From Chitinophaga nivalis (lineage in GTDB: Bacteria; Bacteroidota; Bacteroidia; Chitinophagales; Chitinophagaceae): a stretch of 64,000 bases of DNA. A model generated the notes under the pieces. It worked only from the letters and a program-made list of their open reading frames with translations. It was not told the origin of the DNA and ran no database searches. This document shows positions 26,448 through 35,757 of this stretch, piece by piece. Location of the stretch: NCBI RefSeq assembly GCF_025989125.1, contig NZ_JAPDNR010000001.1, positions 7,552,087-7,616,086 of the forward strand. The letters are read 5' to 3'. The position numbers and the translations under genes were made by a program. Position 1 is the stretch's first letter, and each line of letters starts with the position of its first letter.

Positions 26448-26462
26448 TGATTCAAATCATAT
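26445..26462. promoter_or_regulatory. FNR-like palindromic operator
   Basis: ATATGATTCAAATCATAT has perfect 8-base arms around a central CA. Its core TGAT-N4-ATCA is the same as the FNR box core (TTGAT-N4-ATCAA). It lies between the divergent ClC and Crp/Fnr genes, about 51 bases from the latter's start. Confidence 0.7.
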
Positions 26463-26513
26463 TAAAAGTTGTTTTTTCTTTCAAAAACTCAAAAAAGTAC
26501 TAGTATTGCAGGC

Positions 26514-27185
26514 ATGAAAAAGACCGGGGTCTGCGATTTAAAGACATGTTTTTTATGCCAGTTCTGTATACCGGAATGGCGGCCGGCTGTGGCCCAGCAC
26601 AAGCAGCACCTGTTCTTTAAAAAGGGAGCCGGCATCTTCACCGAAGGCACTACTGCCACCGGCATCTTTTTTTTGTATGAAGGAAAAGTAAAAGTGCACA
26701 AGCAGTGGGGGGAGGAAAAAGACCTGATTGTACGGTTTGCCCGGAAAGGCGATATACTGGGGCACCGCGGACTGGGCAGCGATCAGCGCGTGTATACCGT
26801 ATCTGCTACTGCCCTGGAAGATACCACAGTGTGTTTTATTGACTTTGCTTTTTTTGAGGCTTCCCTGAAAGTAAATCCTGCCTTCACCTATAAACTGATG
26901 CAGTTTTTTGCAGCAGAACTACAGGAAGCAGAACGCAGGATGCGCAATCTCGTGCACATGGACGTTAAAAGCAGGCTGGCGGATGCCTTACTGGAAATAA
27001 GCCGGCTACATGATAACCTCCGCTTCTCCATCAGCCGCCAGGACCTGGCTTCCTTTACCGGCAGTACCTATGAAACCGTATACCGCATCCTGCAGGAATT
27101 TATTCAGCAAAAAATTATTCTGGCAGAAGGTAAATCCATTACCCTGCTGCAGGAAAAACAACTACAGCAACTGGTAGCTGGTTAA
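26514..27185 (+). CDS. Crp/Fnr-family regulator with N-terminal cysteine cluster
   Basis: The start was set at the ATG at 26514 (MKKTGVCDLKTC). The 223-residue protein has a cyclic-nucleotide-binding-like beta roll (residues 25-140) and a C-terminal winged helix-turn-helix (about 165-215, ISRQDLASFTGSTYETVYRI). Four cysteines stand at residues 7, 12, 15 and 18 (C-x4-C-x2-C-x2-C), followed by IPEW. This resembles the iron-sulfur-binding N-terminus of FNR, so it may sense oxygen or redox state; that role is inferred. Residues needed for cAMP binding are not evident. An FNR-like palindrome lies in the shared promoter region. Confidence 0.88.
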   Translation: MKKTGVCDLKTCFLCQFCIPEWRPAVAQHKQHLFFKKGAGIFTEGTTATGIFFLYEGKVKVHKQWGEEKDLIVRFARKGDILGHRGLGSDQRVYTVSATALEDTTVCFIDFAFFEASLKVNPAFTYKLMQFFAAELQEAERRMRNLVHMDVKSRLADALLEISRLHDNLRFSISRQDLASFTGSTYETVYRILQEFIQQKIILAEGKSITLLQEKQLQQLVAG

Positions 27186-27186
27186 A

Positions 27187-28485
27187 TTATTCTGTAATAG
27201 TCAAACGCGCTATTTTTCGTGCATGCTTTTCCGTTATAGCCGTCCATTCCGGCTGGAAGATATTGTTGTTATATAAATCTGCTGCGTAGCGATAGGTAAT
27301 AGCCGACAGATGCCAGCCAAATACCGGCTCGAGAAATTGTATGCCATCTGCGATCACCCGCTCCAGCACCCGTTTTTTGGAGATGCCTGCTTTCTCACAA
27401 TAATGATCCAGGAATGCTCCCCGGCCTATCTTTACATATTCTACCAACAGATCTTCCGTGATCCATTGTACCGGCACTGCTTCCATCTGATGATCGGCCC
27501 GGCGGATGGCCAGCAACAATAATTCCGGCTCATAAAATGCTTCCGGGATATCGTGTTTCAACATAGCGCCATGTGCTGCCCCGAGGTAACAGAGTTCCCG
27601 GGTGATGTATTCCTCCGGCAGATAACGGAGTGCTTTCCCATCTTTTTCCACAGCATAGGCTACCAGCGATGCATCCAGCAGTGCAGCCGGGAAATAAGCC
27701 AGCGCGCCTACATAACCATGCAGCGCCATCATACAAAGCTCGTGGGTGCGCATTTCCGGTGGCACCCGTTTCAGGTCTTGCCAATTGCTTTTCACCTTGC
27801 GTTGCCAGTAGGCAGCATCTTGTACCGTGGCACGGAGTACATATTCTCCCGCTGCCAGGTCACGCCGCAATTCTTCAAAAGTAGTCGTCAGCGGATTGTG
27901 TAACAGGGTGCGTAAACCCACCGCTATTTCATCATCGTCTTCTTCGCCCTCCGTACAATGATTCGCTGCCGGCATCTCCGGGTCATTATCATGATAATAA
28001 AAAGTAGTGACTGGTGGTACCGTTGGTGTAAAATGATAATCTTCTGCAATAAATACCGGTGCTGTGAGTGTACCGCCACATTGCATCCAGCCATGGTTAT
28101 AGTGTAACAGGATCATTTCTTCTGCTGTGATATTCCCTGTGACATGCACCGGTGAACCGCCGATCAGCAAACTCCTGCAATGTACATCCCCCGCTACATA
28201 CAGCGCCGGGCCGTAATCGCCGGTTTCATTCAGGATACTACCTGCTACCGTCAGGTTACCTGTGACGATGTATCCCTGGATACGTTGTCCATCTGGTGTA
28301 TCCGGCAAAGTGTCTGTATCCAGTATTAAATGATCGGTCAATGCCAGATCTCCTTCGTGTATATAAAAATAATCGGTGTCTGCGATGATATCAAAAAACA
28401 TCTCCTCACTTTCATATATCAGTGCAGCGATATGATACTGCGCATTTGCATCTTTGCAGGAGATCAGGCGAAACTTCTTTTCCAT
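27187..28485 (-). CDS. Protein with bactofilin-like beta repeats and DUF4116-like repeats
   Basis: The start was set at the ATG at 28485 (MEKKFRLISC). The 432-residue protein is soluble with no signal peptide. Residues about 45-165 look like a short beta-helix of the polymer-forming/acetyltransferase type, with repeated VxGxL and GxIxxE turns (GYIVTGNLTVAGSILNE, ALYVAGDVHCRSLLIGG). An acidic linker (EGEEDDDE) follows. From about residue 235 come three to four helical repeats resembling DUF4116 (ELCMMALHGYVGALAYFP, LVAYAVEKDGKALRYLPEEY, LLLLAIRRADHQMEAVPVQW). I do not know a function. It is divergent from a cyclase gene. Confidence 0.7.
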   Translation of the reverse strand: MEKKFRLISCKDANAQYHIAALIYESEEMFFDIIADTDYFYIHEGDLALTDHLILDTDTLPDTPDGQRIQGYIVTGNLTVAGSILNETGDYGPALYVAGDVHCRSLLIGGSPVHVTGNITAEEMILLHYNHGWMQCGGTLTAPVFIAEDYHFTPTVPPVTTFYYHDNDPEMPAANHCTEGEEDDDEIAVGLRTLLHNPLTTTFEELRRDLAAGEYVLRATVQDAAYWQRKVKSNWQDLKRVPPEMRTHELCMMALHGYVGALAYFPAALLDASLVAYAVEKDGKALRYLPEEYITRELCYLGAAHGAMLKHDIPEAFYEPELLLLAIRRADHQMEAVPVQWITEDLLVEYVKIGRGAFLDHYCEKAGISKKRVLERVIADGIQFLEPVFGWHLSAITYRYAADLYNNNIFQPEWTAITEKHARKIARLTITE

Positions 28486-28529
28486 ATGACTGATTCGTAT
28501 ATTTATTATCGTTATTACAAGCAAAAGGT

Positions 28530-29420
28530 ATGCATAAAAGAGTAAAATTCGATTTTGACATCCGCTTCACCAATGGTGGCGGCATCCAGGGAGAAGATTT
28601 CAGGCTGGATATTTCCGGAGATGATATCGCCGACGAAGCCCTCGCAGCTTATATTGTAGCAGATATGCGCTTATTGATGGTAGGTACGGTAAAAATTCTC
28701 AACAAGGAAATCCTCACCGAACCACATAAGCGTACACCGGTAGATACGCCTGCCGGCAGTTATCTCGTAGACCTGAGCCATACGATTGAAGCCGGACTGG
28801 TGACCTATAAAGGCCTGCCTGCACCGATTGTATGTGATTACCTGAGCCGGGAAGACTCCAAAAAATTCTATGAACCCGGTACTTCTTTCCAGATTGGAAA
28901 AATTGAAATGGTGACCAATACCGGTACTTACATCGACTGTCCTTTTCATCGTTATGAACATGGCAAAGACCTGTCGGAAGTAGCGCTGGAAGCCTTTGCA
29001 GATCTTGCCGGCACCGTTATCCGCGTGCCTTATACCGATACACTTGCCATCAACGCCGACCTGCTCCGGAACTATGAAATCCGCAACCGGGCCGTACTAG
29101 TCCATACCGGCTGGGCTACTCATTGGAATACGCCTGCCTACTATGAAAATCATCCTTACCTGACTGCAGATGCAGCGGAATACCTCCGTGACTGTGCCGT
29201 AAAACTGGTAGGCATCGATTCGCATAACATTGATGATACCCGTGGTAACAGCCGGCCGGTACATAGTACGCTGCTGGGCGCTGAAATACTGATTGTGGAA
29301 CATCTGTGCAACCTGGAAGCATTGCCACAGGATGGGTTTACCTTTAGTGCCGTACCACCCAAATTCAAAGGAGCGGGCACTTTTCCGGTAAGAGCGATGG
29401 CACGGCTGGAACAACGGTAA
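28530..29420 (+). CDS. Cyclase-family metal-dependent hydrolase (kynurenine formamidase-like) with N-terminal extension
   Basis: The 296-residue protein carries the cyclase/KynB-like domain from about residue 83 (VDLSHTIEAGLVTYKGLPAP). It includes the metal-binding motif as NTGTYIDCPFHRYEHGKDL (near 131-149), where histidine and aspartate replace parts of the usual HxGTHxDxPxH. VGIDSHNIDD is the second conserved block. Family members hydrolyse N-formylkynurenine or similar amides. The first 80 residues form a separate small domain (GGGIQGEDFRLDI ... DMRLLMVGTVKILNKEI) not found in KynB itself. The altered HxGTHxD motif makes the reaction uncertain. An MFS gene follows and may be functionally linked. 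Confidence 0.85.
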   Translation: MHKRVKFDFDIRFTNGGGIQGEDFRLDISGDDIADEALAAYIVADMRLLMVGTVKILNKEILTEPHKRTPVDTPAGSYLVDLSHTIEAGLVTYKGLPAPIVCDYLSREDSKKFYEPGTSFQIGKIEMVTNTGTYIDCPFHRYEHGKDLSEVALEAFADLAGTVIRVPYTDTLAINADLLRNYEIRNRAVLVHTGWATHWNTPAYYENHPYLTADAAEYLRDCAVKLVGIDSHNIDDTRGNSRPVHSTLLGAEILIVEHLCNLEALPQDGFTFSAVPPKFKGAGTFPVRAMARLEQR

Positions 29421-29441
29421 TTATATCCGGTAGGATTTGCC

Positions 29442-29449
29442 TAATTTTG
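29442..29449 (+). promoter_or_regulatory. Bacteroidota-type -7 element for the MFS gene
   Basis: TAATTTTG matches TAnnTTTG exactly and ends 38 bases before the MFS start codon. No -33 partner was found at the usual distance. Confidence 0.4.
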
Positions 29450-29487
29450 CGTGCTTCATGACCACAAAAGGGTATGCATCATTGTAA

Positions 29488-30651
29488 ATGTTAGCAGAAA
29501 TCGACACCGCCGCCAACGCCAGACAATACCGGATTGCCATTTCCGTCTTCTTTTTTATCTCCGGACTAGGTTACTCTACCTGGGCATCCAGGATACCTTC
29601 TATTCAGCAACAGCTGCATTTGAACGAAGCGCAGCTGGGAGCAGTATTGCTGGCCCTGCCCATCGGCTTAATGCTCACCATGCCTGTTACCGGTAAACTG
29701 CTGGGCGCATTCAGCAGCCGCAAGATTATGCTCTACGGGGCGTTGGTATTTAACGTGATTCTCAGTTTACCGGGATTTGCCACTTCCGTATGGCAACTGG
29801 CGCTCGTGCTGTTCTGTTTCGGATCGGCCCGCAATCTGCTGAACCTGTCGATGAATGCACAGGCGGTCCATATTCAGCATATGCATCACCAGAGTATTAT
29901 CACCACCTTTCATGGTATCTGGAGTATTGCCGGTTTTACCGGCGCAGCTATCGGCTACCTGATGGTAACCATGAATGTAGCACCGTCCTATCATTTACTG
30001 ATTATAAGCATCCTGTTACTGGGCTTTACCCTGGTGTATTATCCCAAAACCTACGCAGATCAGCCCATCGTTTCCGATATCAAAAAGCCTGTTTTCTCCT
30101 TACCGGATAAATCTCTACTTAAATATTCCCTCATCTGTTTTGCCTGTATGGCTACTGAAAATACGATGTATGACTGGAGTGGTATCTATTTCCAGAAAGT
30201 AGTACATGCATCTAAACCTACTGCCACAGCAGCTTTTGTGATCTACATGATTGCCATGACCACCGGACGTTTTGCCGGAGACAAGCTGGTAGCAACAATA
30301 GGCATCAAAAAAATACTGCATTACAGTGGCTGGCTGATACTGACAGGTTTATCATTGGCCATTATCTTTCCGTATCCGTTACCAGCCGGTATTGGATTTG
30401 TGTTTGCCGGATTTGGCGTTTCCTGTGTAGTTCCGTTGGTATTCAGTCTGGCAGGTAAATCAAAAAATACGAATGGCGGGCAGACGCTTGCTGCGATTTC
30501 CACCATCGGCTACCTGGGCTTCCTGGTAGTACCGCCCCTGGTAGGTTTTGTGGCACAAGCCACCAGTCTGCGTTATTCTTTTGCTATTATGGCTATCTGT
30601 GGTGTGTTGATCATCGGGATGGTACGGGGTATTAAAACAACAACGCCTTAA
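29488..30651 (+). CDS. MFS transporter (YbjJ-like)
   Basis: The 387-residue protein has about 12 predicted membrane segments and the YbjJ-like opening FFFISGLGYSTWASRIPSIQ. It continues with QLGAVLLALPIGLMLTMPVTG and the loop between segments 2 and 3 (GAFSSRKIMLYGAL), where the family's charged signature sits. It is a single-polypeptide secondary transporter at the inner membrane. The substrate is unknown; the upstream cyclase gene might supply or use it, but the 67-base gap and an own -7 element suggest separate transcription. Confidence 0.9.
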   Translation: MLAEIDTAANARQYRIAISVFFFISGLGYSTWASRIPSIQQQLHLNEAQLGAVLLALPIGLMLTMPVTGKLLGAFSSRKIMLYGALVFNVILSLPGFATSVWQLALVLFCFGSARNLLNLSMNAQAVHIQHMHHQSIITTFHGIWSIAGFTGAAIGYLMVTMNVAPSYHLLIISILLLGFTLVYYPKTYADQPIVSDIKKPVFSLPDKSLLKYSLICFACMATENTMYDWSGIYFQKVVHASKPTATAAFVIYMIAMTTGRFAGDKLVATIGIKKILHYSGWLILTGLSLAIIFPYPLPAGIGFVFAGFGVSCVVPLVFSLAGKSKNTNGGQTLAAISTIGYLGFLVVPPLVGFVAQATSLRYSFAIMAICGVLIIGMVRGIKTTTP

Positions 30652-30665
30652 CAACGGATATTTTT

Positions 30666-31778
30666 TCAGCGGATATGCACCACATTATCCTGGATGTAAA
30701 AGTCGAAATCGCTGGTATATTTCAGGCGTTCCAATGAAATACGCACGGGCTGGTAGCGGTCGATTACGCCTGTAAACCGCATGGCCGCATGCCGGGCCGT
30801 ATCTATCACTACCTGTACGCCAAACCAGCGGGGCAATACTTTCATCACTTCTTCCAGGGGCACATCGTTGAAGATATGTTTCCCTTTCCGCCAGCTGAGG
30901 GTATAATCCGCATCGAACGGACGTACTATAACGCCTTCACCCTCTTTATAGATGGCTTCTTCGCCGGGCTGCAGCAACTGCGCCTTGTCATTTGTTTTCA
31001 TGCGTACGGCGCCTTCTACCAACGCCACCTGTACATGCCCGCGGTCGTAGGTATTGACATTAAAAGCGGTACCTAATACCTCCACAGTACTGTTAGGTAA
31101 GTGTACCATAAAAGGCTGTTGTGCATTGGGCGCTATTTTCATATAGGCTTCTCCGTTAATCGTCACCTCCCGGGTATTGCCGGTGAAAGTCAGCGGAAAT
31201 TGTAAGGTAGAAGCTGCATTAAGGGTTATTTCGCTGCCATCGGGTAGTAAGAGCCGGTAATCTTTGCCAGGCGGTACCTGTAGCGTAGCCATCGTATTGC
31301 TGCTAACAGCCTGATAGGACAAATATCCCTGGGTGTTCTGCAGGGTCATGGCTCCCAGTTTCAACTGTTGCGGCGCTTCCGACAGATCGATGCTATGGCC
31401 ATCGGATAATTGCAGGATGATGTGTTTACTGTTGGCTAAAGCGGCTGGCGGTATTGGTTGCCGGAAGGAGCTGGAAAAGTAGTAAGCACCCGCCAGCAAC
31501 AGGATGGCGGCAGCGGCAGACCAGGAGGCGATACGACGTATCCGTATTCTCCTCCGGCGTTCCCTGTGCACAATGTTAATGGCAGCGGGGCTGTTGCGCA
31601 TAACCTGTTTCAATGCTTCCGTATGTAATATTTCTCTTTTGTGCTGATAAAGGGTGTGGGCATCGGCATCTATATCGATTTGCCGGTGCAGCCAGTCGCG
31701 GTCTTCCGGACTGATGACACCAGCTAACTCTTCTACTATCAGCTGTTCAATTCTACTGTTGTTCATTTCCATAATCAA
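30666..31778 (-). CDS. FecR-family anti-sigma factor
   Basis: The 370-residue protein has an N-terminal sigma-binding part, one membrane segment near residues 83-102 (IASWSAAAAILLLAGAYYF), then the periplasmic FecR domain (about 175-275). Marks of the domain are LLLPDGSEITLNAASTLQFP, GNTREVTINGEAYMKI and VEVLGTAFNVNTY. The C-terminal STN-like DUF4974 domain follows (about 295-370, KHIFNDVPLEEVMKVLPRWF). It overlaps the upstream sigma gene by four bases, so the two are co-translated. The SusC gene divergent from the pair is the expected target system. Confidence 0.95.
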   Translation of the reverse strand: MIMEMNNSRIEQLIVEELAGVISPEDRDWLHRQIDIDADAHTLYQHKREILHTEALKQVMRNSPAAINIVHRERRRRIRIRRIASWSAAAAILLLAGAYYFSSSFRQPIPPAALANSKHIILQLSDGHSIDLSEAPQQLKLGAMTLQNTQGYLSYQAVSSNTMATLQVPPGKDYRLLLPDGSEITLNAASTLQFPLTFTGNTREVTINGEAYMKIAPNAQQPFMVHLPNSTVEVLGTAFNVNTYDRGHVQVALVEGAVRMKTNDKAQLLQPGEEAIYKEGEGVIVRPFDADYTLSWRKGKHIFNDVPLEEVMKVLPRWFGVQVVIDTARHAAMRFTGVIDRYQPVRISLERLKYTSDFDFYIQDNVVHIR

Positions 31779-32317
31779 TAGGCTTTCCGCAGTTGCTGGC
31801 GCAGGGTTTTCAATGCGCGGCTTACCTGGTTTTTCACCACCTGCAGGTTAATGTTCATGTCTATGGCTATCTCTTTCTGGCTTTTACCATCAATATACAA
31901 CATCTGGAACGCCTTACGGGTGGCAGCTGCAGAAATGTTTTTAATGGCATCGTTTATTTGTTCACCTAATTCTTTATTCTCTATAGGTCTTTCATCACTG
32001 CTGTTTTCCACCTGATGTAGCCATTGCAGGAGGAATTTTCTGCTGCTATCATTTTTTCTCAGTTTCGCGGCGTACTGGTAATGTACCGACTTGAAAAGAT
32101 AATTTTTAAGAGAAGTAGTTACCAGTATCGTTTCTCTTCGTTGCCAAAGTGCGGTAAAGATATCTTGTACCATATCTTCCGCTTCTGCATAGTCACGTAC
32201 CTTGTAATATGCTTCCAGGAGCAACATAGGTTGATACCGGTTGTAAATGGCGATAAAAGCGGCTTCGTCTCCTGCTTTCAACTGTTGCAGTAACATATCA
32301 TCCTGAAAAGTGTGCAT
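31775..32317 (-). CDS. RNA polymerase ECF sigma factor
   Basis: The 180-residue sigma factor has region 2 (about residues 20-85, FIAIYNRYQPMLLLEAYYKV, then DMVQDIFTALWQRR) and region 4 (about 125-172, SQKEIAIDMNINLQVVKNQV). It is the Bacteroidota ECF type that pairs with FecR and SusC. It is co-translated with the FecR gene through a four-base overlap and divergent from the susC-like gene, 169 bases away. It is expected to activate the carbohydrate-use operon. Confidence 0.94.
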   Translation of the reverse strand: MHTFQDDMLLQQLKAGDEAAFIAIYNRYQPMLLLEAYYKVRDYAEAEDMVQDIFTALWQRRETILVTTSLKNYLFKSVHYQYAAKLRKNDSSRKFLLQWLHQVENSSDERPIENKELGEQINDAIKNISAAATRKAFQMLYIDGKSQKEIAIDMNINLQVVKNQVSRALKTLRQQLRKAY

Positions 32318-32486
32318 ATCATTTCTTCTTCTTCGACAAACAAGCTATCATTTTAAAAGGAAGCAAAAGTTAATTCTCACTCAAATGTTATGCAGTTGTT
32401 AATCAGTCCGCTTCCCGTGTTACCTTTCTGTTAATTCTGCTACATAGTATACGATATATTATCCCCTAATAAATTCCGTCCACATT

Positions 32487-35400
32487 ATGATTAAGCCTGT
32501 AATACTGTATACGTTGCTATTGACCTGCGCCCTATCCGCAAGGGCTTTCCAGCAGGGGCATCAGCAAGTGACCATTACAGAAAAAAGCATCAGCATCAAC
32601 GAGCTTTTCAAAAGCATCACCAGACAGACCGGGCTGCTCTTCACTTATAGTAATGCACAGCTCAACCAGGAGGAAATCATCCGGGGAAATTTCCGGCGTA
32701 TAGCGGTCAACGACATCCTGCGGACGGTGTTGGGTGCCCGTGGATTTACCTGGCAGTATAGTGATAATGTTGTCTTGATACGAAAAATGGGAGATCCGGA
32801 AAAAAAAACTGGTAGTCCGGCTTCGGATACCCTCTTCCGTGTCAGCGGCATCATTACAGATGTAAAAGGACAACCGCTTACCGGTGTTACGGTACACATC
32901 CGTAACACCACAGTAGGCACGACCACCGACGGTCAGGGAAAATTCACCTTGCAACAGGTTCCTGCCAATGCCCAGCTAGCTGTTTCCATGATTGGTTATC
33001 TCTCCCAGGAAGTGGCTGTTAACCACCGTAAAAACATTCCCGTCAGTTTACAGGAGTATGTGAGTAATCTCGATGAAACCGTCGTGATTGCGTATGGCGC
33101 GACGACGAAACGTTTCAACACGGGGAATGTGAGTAGTGTGAAAGCCGCAGATATTGCAAAGCAGCCGGTGAGTAATCCGCTGGCAGCTTTGCAAGGGAGG
33201 GTGCCGGGGATGATTATTACGCAGCAGACGGGGCTGCCGGGGGGAGGGTACAATGTACAAATCAGGGGGCAAAATAGTATTGCGAGTGGGAACGATCCAC
33301 TTTATATTATCGATGGCGTTCCTTACTCCTCACAAATAACAACTACCCTGGGAGGTACTTTAATTGGAGGAGGGAGTCCTCTTAATTTCATCAACCCAGC
33401 AGATATTGAAAGTATAGATGTACTGAAAGACGCCGACGCTACAGCCATCTACGGCTCCAGAGGTGCTAACGGAGTCGTTTTAATTACCACCAAAAAAGGT
33501 ACAATAGACCAGACAAGAATATCATTAAATGCCTATGGCGGTATTGGGATAGCCTCCAGTAGAGTAAAACTAATGAACAGAGAACAATATCTTGAAATGC
33601 GTCATGAGGCATTCCGTAACGATGGTGTATTACCAGGCATATATGACCATGATTTAAATGGCAAATGGGATACAACCCGGTCCACAGACTGGCAAAAAGA
33701 ATTATTAGGTAACAAGGCTCATTTTACAGATGTACAGCTGAGTATTTCAGGGGGCAACAATAACATACAATATCTGATTGGCGGAAATCTCCGTAAGGAA
33801 ACAACTGTTTTTTCAGGCAAATTCGCTGACAAAAAGGGATCCGTACACTTTAATTTAACCAGTAACTCGCGCAACCAAAAGATCCAGGTTATGTTATCCG
33901 GTAATTACATGGTAGATGATAATCGACTTCCTAACTATGATTTGACAGGCAACATCTATTATCCCCCGGTTGCACCTCAGTTATACAACAAAGATGGTAC
34001 ACTTAACTGGCAAAATTCAACATGGGAAAATCCACTCAGCCCATTAAATACGCGTTACTCTTCTAAAACAGACAATCTGTTATCAAATGTCGTGATTAGT
34101 TATGAACCTATAAAAGCACTGAAAATAAAATTAAGCGGAGGTTATAACAATATGCTGATGAATGAAATCACAACGTTGCCTACCACTATGTTTGACCCTG
34201 CCTTGAAAGTAAAAACCGGTAGTGCCAGTTTTGCAGATAAAAAAATACAATCCTGGATTTTAGAACCTCAGATTTCCTATCAGCGAAAATGGAGAGCAGG
34301 TAATTTTGATATACTACTTGGTACAACTATTCAACAAAGCACCGCCAACGCAAAAGAAGTCAGAGGATTGGGCTATAACAATGATGCGTTATTGGAAAAT
34401 ATAGAGGGAGCTTCTACTATTATTAAAGGCAACAATAGCAACTCTCTCTATAAGTATAACGCCATTTTTGCCCGTATTAATTGCAACTGGGACGGCAAGT
34501 ATTTATTAAATATTACAGCCCGGAGAGATGGCAGTAGCCGCTTTGGGCCAGGTAATCAATTTGGAAATTTTGGGGCTGTGGGCGCGGGCTGGATATTTTC
34601 AGAAGAAAATTTCATGAAAGATAATGCAGGAGCCCTCAGTTTTGGTAAAATACGTGCTAGTTACGGTACAACAGGAAATGACCAAATCAGTGACTATCGT
34701 TTTCTATCTTTATATCAGTTCTCCTCCGATGTACCACCTTACCAGGGATCGCCGGGTTTAACTCCCAGTTCTTTGTATAATCCGGATTATGGATGGGAAG
34801 TCAATAAAAAAATGGAAATAGGAATTGAACTGGGATTACTAAAGGATAAGATTTTTTTTTCCACCAGTTACTATAGAAACCGGTCCTCCAATCAATTATT
34901 AAGTTATCCACTACCCGATATAGTAGGCCTTTCCAGCGTGATTCAAAACCTGCCTGCCACTGTAGAAAATAACGGTTGGGAGATACTTTTAAAAGTAGGT
35001 AACAAACAAGTAAAAAAAATATCCTGGTCCACTACTTTTCAAGCTACCATTCCCCGAAACAAACTGATCTCATTTCCAGGTATGGAAAAAACATCCTATG
35101 CCACTACCATGCAAATAGGTCAGCCGCTATCCGCCATTAAAGTCCTTCAATCTGCAGGCGTAAACGAAACTACTGGCAATTACCAGTTCCTTGATTTTAA
35201 AGGCAACCCAACTAGTATGCCTGATATCTCCACTGATCAATATAAATTTATCAATATCAATCCTGTTTTTTATGGGGGGATTCAACAAACACTTCAATAT
35301 AAAAACTTCGAGCTGGACTTTCTCTTTCAGTTTGTAAAACAAACAGGAAAAAATTATCTCTATAGCAATTATTATGCTCCCGGCATGTCTGCTTTTTATA

Positions 35401-35747
35401 ATGTACCGGCAGAAGTGACTGACCGGTGGCAGAAACCAGGAGATAAAGCTAATTTTCAGAAATACACGCAAAAATTCGGAGAAACATTTACCGCCTATCA
35501 ATACGCACAACAAAGTGATCTGGCCTATTCCGATGCCTCTTACATCCGGTTGAAAAATCTATCTCTTACTTATATGATTCCTGACCAATGGAAAAATGCA
35601 TTACACCTACAACAAGGCAGGGTCTATATACAAGGACAAAACCTGCTGACCATTACAAATTACAAAGGACCTGACCCGGAAACGCAGTCCGCAACCAAAC
35701 TTCCACCCTTAAAAGTATGGACAATAGGTTTTCAGCTCACTTTCTAA
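32487..35747 (+). CDS. SusC/RagA-family TonB-linked outer-membrane transporter with STN domain
   Basis: The 1086-residue protein begins with a signal peptide (ends near ARAFQQ), then an STN domain (about residues 27-95) that contacts the FecR partner. A CarboxypepD_reg-like domain (about 112-195) and a plug with SusC signatures follow (DETVVIAYGATTKRFNTGNV, LQGRVPGMIITQQ, DPLYIIDGVPY). The barrel runs to the end (VWTIGFQLTF). It imports oligosaccharides or glycopeptides together with the SusD lipoprotein encoded next. GC content drops sharply inside the plug region, near base 33280, from about 53% to about 40% in my hand counts. This suggests a chimeric gene. Confidence 0.96.
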   Translation: MIKPVILYTLLLTCALSARAFQQGHQQVTITEKSISINELFKSITRQTGLLFTYSNAQLNQEEIIRGNFRRIAVNDILRTVLGARGFTWQYSDNVVLIRKMGDPEKKTGSPASDTLFRVSGIITDVKGQPLTGVTVHIRNTTVGTTTDGQGKFTLQQVPANAQLAVSMIGYLSQEVAVNHRKNIPVSLQEYVSNLDETVVIAYGATTKRFNTGNVSSVKAADIAKQPVSNPLAALQGRVPGMIITQQTGLPGGGYNVQIRGQNSIASGNDPLYIIDGVPYSSQITTTLGGTLIGGGSPLNFINPADIESIDVLKDADATAIYGSRGANGVVLITTKKGTIDQTRISLNAYGGIGIASSRVKLMNREQYLEMRHEAFRNDGVLPGIYDHDLNGKWDTTRSTDWQKELLGNKAHFTDVQLSISGGNNNIQYLIGGNLRKETTVFSGKFADKKGSVHFNLTSNSRNQKIQVMLSGNYMVDDNRLPNYDLTGNIYYPPVAPQLYNKDGTLNWQNSTWENPLSPLNTRYSSKTDNLLSNVVISYEPIKALKIKLSGGYNNMLMNEITTLPTTMFDPALKVKTGSASFADKKIQSWILEPQISYQRKWRAGNFDILLGTTIQQSTANAKEVRGLGYNNDALLENIEGASTIIKGNNSNSLYKYNAIFARINCNWDGKYLLNITARRDGSSRFGPGNQFGNFGAVGAGWIFSEENFMKDNAGALSFGKIRASYGTTGNDQISDYRFLSLYQFSSDVPPYQGSPGLTPSSLYNPDYGWEVNKKMEIGIELGLLKDKIFFSTSYYRNRSSNQLLSYPLPDIVGLSSVIQNLPATVENNGWEILLKVGNKQVKKISWSTTFQATIPRNKLISFPGMEKTSYATTMQIGQPLSAIKVLQSAGVNETTGNYQFLDFKGNPTSMPDISTDQYKFININPVFYGGIQQTLQYKNFELDFLFQFVKQTGKNYLYSNYYAPGMSAFYNVPAEVTDRWQKPGDKANFQKYTQKFGETFTAYQYAQQSDLAYSDASYIRLKNLSLTYMIPDQWKNALHLQQGRVYIQGQNLLTITNYKGPDPETQSATKLPPLKVWTIGFQLTF

Positions 35748-35757
35748 AACATAGTAT

